From Hormiphora californensis (Eukaryota > Ctenophora > Tentaculata > Cydippida > Pleurobrachiidae): a stretch of 64,000 nucleotides of DNA. The stretch covers positions 5,329,423-5,393,422 of the forward strand of contig CM035354.1 in the NCBI GenBank assembly GCA_020137815.1, written 5' to 3'. This document shows positions 48,340-64,000 of this stretch, in pieces; position 1 is the first letter of the stretch, and every line of letters starts with the position of its first letter. The position numbers were made by a program, and so were the translations under genes. The notes under the pieces are model-generated. The model was not told the DNA's origin. It worked only from the letters and a program-made list of their open reading frames with translations, and searched no databases.

Positions 48340-48956
48340 ACTCACTCTCTGTCTCCCTCACTCTCAATTCTTTCAGTTCTCACGTGCTATTCGAATCATA
48401 AACGAACTTCTAGCTTCCTTCAGATATTGTTTTCTGCTCTTTCCGTCTTTTTTGTAACTAAATCGATTCTCCTCTTGTTGTAAATTATTGCTGTTCACAA
48501 GACTAAAATTCGTTTTTTTGCCACGGTTCTGTATCCAGGTTACTACTTAGTTTTTTTCCAACTCCCATATTATGGATTTTCCTATTTCCAATTCCATAGT
48601 AAGATTGTTTGGCAAAAGTGAATACCCTCCTCTGAATATACCCCCGAGCCAAAAGTGTGTGTGTGGTACCTCCCCCTCCTCTCTCTCGATGGTGAAGGAG
48701 GGGAGCAGATTAATTGGCGAGAGAGTCTTCCTCAGAGCTCCCTCTGATTATGCGTGTCCCATTCGTGTGAGGGGGAGCTGGTAAAGGAACGAGTGCAACA
48801 GAGACAGAGACAGAGATAGATTGAGGGAGGGAGACAGAGGGGGAGGGAGAGAAGAGAGAACCAGACGAAAGTAGACCTAAATTGCGTGAGTATGTGAATG
48901 GAAAATAATATTTGTCGAGTCGAGGTGTGGTGGGTGCCGTGTTTTTAGATTGGGAC

Positions 48957-49085
48957 CTTTTAAAGCCAAACTGTGGTCTGCGTGCCCAAGAGAACTTTCC
49001 AAAATGAAGTTTAATGTTAAGCTAACATTTAACTTTATTTTGGAAAATTCTCTTGGGCACGCAGACCACAGTTTGGCTTTAAAAG
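48957..49085. mobile_element. 129-bp palindromic MITE
   Basis: Arms of about 60 bases (outer CTTTTAAAGCCAAACTGTGG / CCACAGTTTGGCTTTAAAAG) are near-perfect reverse complements with a loop of a few bases around 49021. Non-coding. The flanks show no clear target duplication. Confidence 0.85.
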
Positions 49086-49164
49086 CCTATGCAGATCGAT
49101 CTCTAAGAATCCCAAAAATCCAGGTGATATAAATATATTTCTGTGGCCAGCCAGATGATAGGGG

Positions 49165-49300
49165 TAGGGATGGAGAGAGAGAAAGGAGAGAGAGAGAAAG
49201 GAGAGAGAGAAAGTAGAGAGAGAGAAAGGAGAGAGAGAGAGAGAGAAAAGTAGAGAGAGAGAAAGGAGAGAGAGAGAAAGTAGAGAGAGAGAAAAGTGAG
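49165..49300. repeat. GA-rich imperfect repeat
   Basis: Runs of GAGA with AAAG and GTAGA interruptions, purine-rich on the + strand, in contrast to the CT arrays that dominate the region. Confidence 0.9.
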
Positions 49301-49980
49301 CCAGGCTCATGGTAGTGTGAGGTGATTTAATAGCGTATCACGTGACTGTCATGATAGGGGGACGCCGGCCTCTGGCAAATGAGAGATGTTGGGTGAGTGT
49401 AATATGAGAAATTAGGGGCATCGCGCTTAATATTAGATTTGGCCCCTCTCTCTCCGTTGTTTTCCATCCCTCTCACTCTACCTAGCTCTATCTCTCTCAC
49501 TACATCTCTCTCTACCTCTCTCTTCCTTTCTTCTTCACACACCAACTCCCCGCCTTTTGAACTACACACTCACAAGCAACACATACTGGGTGATCCCCCT
49601 GCAGTAACACCGGGGGGGGGGGGGGGGTGGAGGTGATCCCCCTGCCTTGTTGTGCGGTTAGGTTGGGGACATTTTGTTATATTTTAACCCTCCTTTGGAG
49701 AGAGGGTTCAGCATATTGCAACTGGGTGATCTCCCTGATTTGTCATGGTAAAGGTGAGACATCCCAAATACCCACTTCTGGGAGGAGCCCACCAATATAA
49801 TATCTGGAATCCTGCCAAGTTGCTAGTGGTACAACTGGTAGCATGGTAAACATGTTTCGGATCGGTCATCTTGTGGTGACATGGTTTATGTGTATCATCA
49901 TGGTCGGCAGTATCAATATATATCCTCCCTCTTCATCTATACTTTCTCTTTTAAATTTCTTCCTTTTTATTTTTCTCTCT

Positions 49981-50050
<70 letters not shown>

Positions 50051-51611
50051 CCCCTCCTCCTTTCTGTCCCACTTACTTTATGTACACTCGCATTACTTCT
50101 CATGCACATAATATAATGTTACGAGGATGGACCTGATTATTCTTTCCCTGCTCCCGCCTCTCTTCCTCTCTCTCTCTCTCTAGCTATCTAACTCACGCTC
50201 TTTCTCTCTCTATCCTTTCTTTAATATCTCTCTCACTTCTTGTCTCTTTCTGTCCACCCCCTCCCATTTCGCTATCTCTATGAAACATACCCTCTTTTTT
50301 TCCTATTACCTCCTCTCTCTCTCACATCATCTCATTATTTATTTCTCTGTGTCCCAATATTTTTCTCTCTATCTCGTTCTCTCTCTCTCTCTCTCTCTCC
50401 TCTCTCTCTTTTTCTCTCCTCTCCTTTTCTCCATACTTCCTTCGCCGAATATAATATGTAGAATGACACTGACCCCCTTTAGAAACAGGCAGGGAGAGAG
50501 AGAAACGAGAAGGAGTGAGAGAAAAGAGAGATTCATAACTAGACAAATGAGCGAGCACGATTCTCGTTCTAGAAGTCCGAAAAAATGGCATATTAAAAAT
50601 GAATTTTCCCTGAATTTTGCAATTAGCTGATTATACCATTTCTCCACTCCTTGACTTTCTTGTTATTCAGAGCTTTTGCATTGTCCGTTACGATTCTTGT
50701 TTCCCACCTTGCAGGTTCCACATGTTTTGGAAATACCCTTTTTTGTGGGAGCAGGCAGACTTGACAAAGAGAGACCAAGAGAGAGGCGGAGTGAGAGAGA
50801 CCGATAGGGGGAAGGGGAGGTGATGGAAAGAGAGAGGGGAAGGGGAGAGGGAGAGGGAGAAGGGGAGGGAGGGCCGGGTAGAAGAACCTGTGAAATGCGG
50901 TATAATGTTTCACCACTTTGGGCCGTGTCACATATAAATTTTATATATATCAGTGTGTGAGTGTTCCCAGGACATGGCTTCTTTTCGATTATTTCTCTTT
51001 TTACCACACACAACAGTCTCTCACCCTACCTTGCGTAATTCCTCTCTCCGCATTTATCTTCCCTTTCTTTCTTTCTCTCAACTTTTGCTATTTTGCTGAT
51101 CCTTTCATGTTCAAGACTACTTCTTTCTCAGATGACACTCCTCGTTTCTTCTTCCCTTCAAAGAAAGATCATTAGCATTGGAATATCCCTAATACCACCG
51201 ATTTGTTCGATCTCTAAACGGCCTACTGTTCTCTCTTTCTTCCTCTCCCCCTCTTTCTCTCTCCATCTTTCTCCCTTCTTTCTCTCTCTCCCTTCATTGC
51301 TCTCTCTCTCGGTTCTCTGATATCAATGCTACGAACAAACACACATATTATATATACGCTAAGTCTGACCTATCTCTACAATAGTAATGGCATTCATTTC
51401 ATATTTAGATTCAGCTGCATGCGTGAGGTAGAGAAATATACGGAGAGAGAGGGAAGGAGAGAGAGAATGGGTTTATGAACAAGGGAGAGAGTACATATAT
51501 GAAGATGAGAGAAATTTAGAGAGAGGCAGCGATAGGCGATGGCTTAGATTGGATTACTACACTCTCTGTCCTTTCTCCTTTAGATCGCCCTCTCTCTCCC
51601 TCCCTCTTACG

Positions 51612-51666
<55 letters not shown>

Positions 51667-51703
51667 TCTCTCCCTCTCACTTGCTCTCTCTTTATCTCTA
51701 TAT

Positions 51704-51790
<87 letters not shown>

Positions 51791-52412
51791 TCTCTCCCTC
51801 TCACTTGCTCTCTCTTTATCTCTACATCCTTCTCTCTATCTATTTCTCTGTCTCAGTTTCGGTACTGTGTGTAACTTTGCATCATTATATGTACCCCTCT
51901 AAGTTTTCATATTTTTCATTTTACCCCCCCCCCCTCCCCTCGTTTTTCCATTCACCCCATATCAAGGAGCATCCTATCCCGTTTGTTGCTTAAATGAGTT
52001 CTCTTTCTCGCGGTCTACCAGGGCATTCTTTGTTTTACAATACTGAGTCAGGAGAGAAAATGGGATATATCCCTTCATATGAAGCAAAAGTGAAAAGTTA
52101 GAGAGAGAGAGAGAGAGAGAGCACTTGAGAGAATGTGAGATAGAGTGAGCGGGGGGGGGGGGGGGGGAGATGAGAATTGCATGGCGGGAATGTGCATCAC
52201 TGTTGAATACACATAGTGAGGGACATGTACATGGGACACAAAGGAGGGATTGCCTAATGTATCTTCCCTTCGCGTCTCATCCTCACTCTCTCGGGCTTTC
52301 TGTGCTCTCTACCTCTATCTCAGCCCTCTATATATCAGCCCTCGCTCTCTCTTTCTCAGCCTTCTATTTCTCTCTATCTCTCTCAGCCCTCTCGGCTCTC
52401 TCTCTCTCTCTG

Positions 52413-52444
<32 letters not shown>

Positions 52445-52448
52445 TCTC

Positions 52449-52479
<31 letters not shown>

Positions 52480-54170
52480 AGCCCTCTCTCTCTCGCTCTC
52501 CTGCCTCTCTCTCTCAGGGCCCTCTTCTATCATCCCTCTCTCTCTCCATCTCTCTCCCTCTCTCTCTCTCACTCTCTCTCTCTCTTCCTCCCGCCATCTC
52601 TCACCCTCGCTTGCTGGACCGTAATTAGTCGAGGCAGTTACTTCCTAGTCCTCCCTTCTCGTGCTGTTGGTAGCTTGCATATTTTACATAGAAAGTGAGA
52701 GGGTATAAGTGAGAGGGAGAGAAAGACAATAACTATGGAGAGAAACATTCTAGGAAAAGTGAGAGAGAAAGTGAGGGAGTGGATAGACAGAGAGAGAGGG
52801 AGAAAGATAGAGAGACTAAAATGAGTAAAGGAGAAATGAGACACTGAGAGTGAGAGAGAAAGAGTTTCTGCATGGTGTGTTATAGTGGTAGGATGGTAGG
52901 ATGGTAGGAGAGAGACGGATAGAGAGAAGCGAGAGAGAGGGAGAAAGAGAGAAAGGGAGAGAGGGATAGAGAAAGAGAAAGAGAGATAGAGAGAAGAGAA
53001 ATGGAGAGACTAGAGAGGGAGAGAGAGAGAGAGAGAGAGAGAGAACCCTGCACCATCCTTACACTCTTTACCCCTGTAGCCCTTCTTTTCTCGCGGGTAT
53101 ACATTAGCTGCTGCAATATACAGTTTCCTCTCTTGTCTCCCTTTCTCTCTATCTCTCCTTCCCTTCTCTCTGTCTCCCCTCCCCTTCTCTATCGCTCTAT
53201 CTCGCTATATCTTTTCTCTATATATTCACTCTCCCTCTCTCTAACTCTCTTCCAACATCTTGGAAGGAACTTCTTCGGACTCATCTTATCTTTGTTCATC
53301 CTTTCTCTTTTTCTCCCTCTCACTAGGCAATCACCCTCTATCTCTTGCCTTTTTTTGTCACTTAAATTGCCGTTATATTATAACTTAAATCGCTCCTGTT
53401 CTTTTTTATAACATTTTTTTACTACTTCAGCTTGTTAATCAGTTGCTTTTTTGCTCACGTCACCTTGAACTGCTGATCATAATATTCTGCTGATCATAAT
53501 ATTCTACTTTTTAACTATTAACATCTGTCGCTCATCTTCTCTCATCTCATATCCTCTCTTTGCTTGTCTCCTTTAGTTTCTCTCATGTTCTATTTCTTTC
53601 TCTATCTGTCGTTCTTTCTCTATTTACTACTTCCTCGGTTATGCTCTTCCTACATATATTTCAGTACCATGATCATAATCATCCTAGCTCTCTTTCTTAG
53701 GTCACCTACCTTGATCTCTAGCATATCATTCTCCCTCCTATCAGATATGCTTTATCCCTCCCTCCTTTATTCGCTCTGTTTCTTCCCCTTGCGCTCTATC
53801 CTTCTCTTTCTCTCAATCCATCTCTGTTTCTCTCGCCATATTTCTCTCACCTCTCTCTCGGTCTCTCTTCCGTTCTCTTTATTTCTCTATCTATCTCCCT
53901 CTCCTCTCTATCCCTGACAAATGATATTACGTTCCTTGATAGCTTTTAAAAGCATTTTAGGCGAGCATTCGTTCTATACACATCGCATACATGATACTTG
54001 CTAGCTTCTCTCAAACCGTCTCGCTAACTTGCTCTCTCCATGTTTCTCAGTCTTTCTCTCTTTTCAATCACTCACTTTTCTTCCAGATGTGTATGTCTCT
54101 GAGTTTATTAGGATCTGACTCTTACCCGCCATGTATTTCTCTCGATCTCCCTCTTTATTTCTCTCTTTTT
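49301..54170. other. Pyrimidine-rich gene-poor stretch with many short CT arrays
   Basis: No gene supported. CT arrays lie at about 49978-50050, 50380-50400, 51617-51660, 51712-51785 and 52370-52590. GA-rich patches lie at about 52100, 52700-52860 and 52905-53044. Runs of G lie near 49612 and 52150-52167. The long open frames here are Leu/Ser repeats read from CT tracts. Confidence 0.7.
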
Positions 54171-54344
<174 letters not shown>

Positions 54345-54844
54345 TCCCACTCCCCACCCAGTCTTATGGTAGAATACGTTGCATGACATGAAAATATTAT
54401 GCTTTCACCATTGCCCGCTGCATACATTATTTCTTTGGGTGTTGGCTGCTTTCGTTGTACCAGTTATAGTACAAACTACAATTTCCCAGAGCTGACCTTT
54501 CTTTCGTATTTACTTGTCACTGAAAACTGTTTCCATCAAATATCAATTTGATCAGTTATTCTCTGTTTTTATTCCTCTAAGCCAGATTTTGTACGTGTGC
54601 TGCTTCCGTATCAATCTCCAGCCCTTGGACTGGATTTCATAACAACAATTTAAAAAAACCTCGAATCATAATATTGTTTTTACACTGGATTGCAAAGTTT
54701 CTTACAATAATATTATTCGATTTAAAACTATCTGCAATTTCTACCAAAATACCTGTTTTATTGTTTGTGCTGAACAATTTGAATCGGTTTTAGTAACTAA
54801 TCTAACGGTATATTCCTCGCAATAGGTTAGATGATCAGTAGCTA
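54345..54844. other. Upstream sequence of the Q-rich gene
   Basis: AT-rich; no gene seen. Ends with an acceptor-like GCAATAG at 54819-54825, 20 bases before the start codon. Confidence 0.4.
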
Positions 54845-61955
<7,111 letters not shown>

Positions 61956-62499
61956 GTAAACCGTGATAGTTTAAAGCATATTTATTCAGTTAAAGAGATA
62001 GTAAGTTATTGAATATCTTGATCATTTCTTGTTCGTTTATCTCCTTTTTCATCGCATACAGTACGTCGATAAAGTGAATTTTGGGACCGAAGGAGTGTGA
62101 GGGATAGAGAGAAGGGAGAGAAAGAGAGAAAGAAGGAGAGAGGGAGAGAGGGAGAGTGTTAGATGTGGCCCCGTGATTTAGGCCTTATAGGGGAACATAG
62201 AGCAATCTACCGTATATATAATCATATGGATAAATTTTATTAAAAGGGTATATGCATCCCAAACATTCGACCACCCTTTCTCACCCCATGGCCCATATAT
62301 CTCTCCTTTTCACCCCATCTCTCGCTGTCCTTCTCTCCAGCTATCTCTTCCTTTCTATTTCTCTCTCTCTCTCTCCCTCTCTCCCTCTCTCTTTCTCTCT
62401 TCCTTCATTTCTATCTTTCTCTCCATTCTCTCCCTTCCTTTCTATCTTTTTCTTTCTCTCTGAACGTTTACCTAACCTGGTGTGACTACAGACCTAGTT

Positions 62500-63640
62500 G
62501 TACACGGTGCACCAGAAGGATCGTCAACCCAAAGTTGAGCCCACAAAACAAACTTTTGTTGGGGGTGACCCAGGAGGCCTTCCTGAACATCCCCACGGTG
62601 AGAAAAGTATATGTTATCGGGGAAAATTTTTGTCAAAATCGAAAAAACTGGTTTTTGGTCCAAATTTGTGCATAACTTACTTGACTGCCGTTTGATGAAA
62701 TATCTGATTGACATAAAATAAGTATACAAGACCTATTTTTGCACGAGGAATCGATTGCCGGTGGAGAGAAATCTCTAAAATGACCGGAAAATTGTCAAAT
62801 ATGGGAATTTTGTCATTTTTTTGAGGTTTTTGGCCCTTTAACCATTGAAAACGTTGAGATAGGAAGTTGGCAATAGCGCCAATCGTTAAAATGGTCATTT
62901 TTCTACGGGATCCCAAAATGTCATGTATATCCGATTCATGGTTAGATTTTGGCAAACTATTGAGATGTGCTTACTGAAAAAAGGATAACTTGATTTTCTC
63001 GTTTTTTGCGATTTTTTAACTTTTGAAAGAATTCTGATTGAAATGGCCAATCAGGGCTATGCTAAAGTTGTTTATGGGACAATTTTCGACCAAAATCCAA
63101 GATTTCATGCAAATCCAATGACAAATCATTGATTTATAGAAAGTTGAAATAGGCAAAAAAGGCCAATTTTTACCATGAAAACAAAAATACACATTTTTTC
63201 TTGTCAATTTCCATCAACAACTGGTACCCTACCTATTTTTTGCACGTAGAATCGATTGCCGGTGTAGTGGATCCTCTTAAATGATTGGAAAGGGGTCGAA
63301 ATGTCATTTTTTGGAAGTTTTTGGACCTCCATAAAATGGCATTTTGACCGCTTTTCCAATCATTTAAGAGGATCCACTCCACCGGCAATCGATTCTACGT
63401 GCAAAAAATAGGTCTTGTATACTTATTTTATGTCAATCAGATATTTCATCAAACGGCAGTCAAGTAAGTTATGCACAAATTTGGACCAAAAACCAGTTTT
63501 TTCGATTTTGACAAAAATTTTCCCCGATAACATATACTTTTCTCACCGTGGGGATGTTCAGGAAGGCCTCCTGGGTCACCCCCAACAAAAGTTTGTTTTG
63601 TGGGCTCAACTTTGGGTTGACGATCCTTCTGGTGCACCGT
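62500..63640. mobile_element. Foldback element, about 1.14 kb, in intron of the Q-rich gene
   Basis: Outer arms (about 62500-62735 and 63410-63640; ends ACACGGTGCACC / GGTGCACCGTGT) are near-identical reverse complements. A sequence around GAATCGATTGCCGGTG recurs inside in both directions (about 62750, 63250 and 63385), with nested inverted repeats. Both arms are open in one frame, giving matching peptides on opposite strands, a consequence of the palindrome. Non-autonomous; family unknown. Confidence 0.85.
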
Positions 63641-63684
63641 GTGTAGCCTATAAAATATCCATCTTTCTTGCCACGCTTCCATAT

Positions 63685-63689
<5 letters not shown>

Positions 63690-63730
<41 letters not shown>

Positions 63731-63734
63731 CTTG
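63690..63734. repeat. (CT)n microsatellite
   Basis: Short CT array right of the foldback, followed by mixed CT/CA repeats to about 63815. Confidence 0.9.
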
Positions 63735-64000
63735 TCTATCTCTCTGTCCTCCTCTCTCTATATCTTTCTCTCTCCCTTTCTCTCGGTCACCCTCACACAC
63801 ACACTCTCACTCTGTCCATTGTTTATCGTATTCCAGCCCTTCATGTATGTGTGTGTGTATGTGTGTGTTTAGTGATTTTCAGCATTCTATGTTTGCAAGA
63901 ACTACTGCAACTCCAAGATACAAAGACCCAATTATTATACCCATTCCTTTTTGCAAAGCGCAAAGACAATTGGTATTGAGTTCAGTAACTAGAAATTAGA

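Noticed and set aside
62472..62729. 85-codon open frame on the minus strand
   Set aside because: Same palindrome arm as at 63415; no independent evidence of coding.
63415..63999. 194-codon open frame at the right end
   Set aside because: Its first third mirrors the opposite arm of the foldback and the rest runs through CT repeats.

Overview
The window is animal nuclear DNA. It carries ten protein-coding genes with short GT-AG introns, many foldback (long inverted-repeat) elements, long CT microsatellites and one Polinton-type viral element. Gene content (ZIP zinc transporter, nocturnin, GK5-like FGGY kinases, RagA GTPase, beta'-COP, UFSP2, V-ATPase subunit a, a PDZ-SAM protein, a poly-Q/poly-A nuclear-type protein) fits a metazoan, probably an early-branching invertebrate. 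The sequence alone does not settle the phylum. All exon structures were read by eye from splice sites, reading frame and remembered family sequences, without a search.

Layout. 1-760: partial foldback. 829-2998: ZIP transporter. 4901-10181: nocturnin-like gene. 10874-12432 and 13452-14939: two intronless GK5-like kinases in tandem; the first has two apparent frameshifts and a small MITE at its stop codon. 15265-18808: a 3.5-kb element with about 440-bp terminal inverted repeats, AG...CT ends and a 6-bp target duplication, carrying capsid-type genes but no polymerase or integrase. 18850-22818: RagA. 23411-30076: beta'-COP with an expanded tail. 30832-38091: UFSP2. Its sixth intron (5 kb) holds an expanded family of small acidic one-TM proteins, captured coiled-coil fragments and a tandem duplication that includes the UFSP2 catalytic-Cys exon. 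38974-43889: V-ATPase subunit a. 45100-46984: PDZ-SAM protein. 46985-54844: gene-poor, CT-rich DNA. 54845 to beyond the window: Q/P/A-rich protein with an acidic region.

The host genes are mostly housekeeping. V-ATPase and RagA both act in lysosomal amino-acid sensing, but nothing here shows that their linkage is functional. All ten host genes lie on the + strand, and most have a pyrimidine-AG acceptor-like site close upstream of the ATG, which would suit 5'-UTR introns or spliced-leader trans-splicing. The two most unusual features are the capsid-only Polinton-like element, which ends 41 bp before the RagA start codon, and the unrecognised protein family inside the UFSP2 intron.
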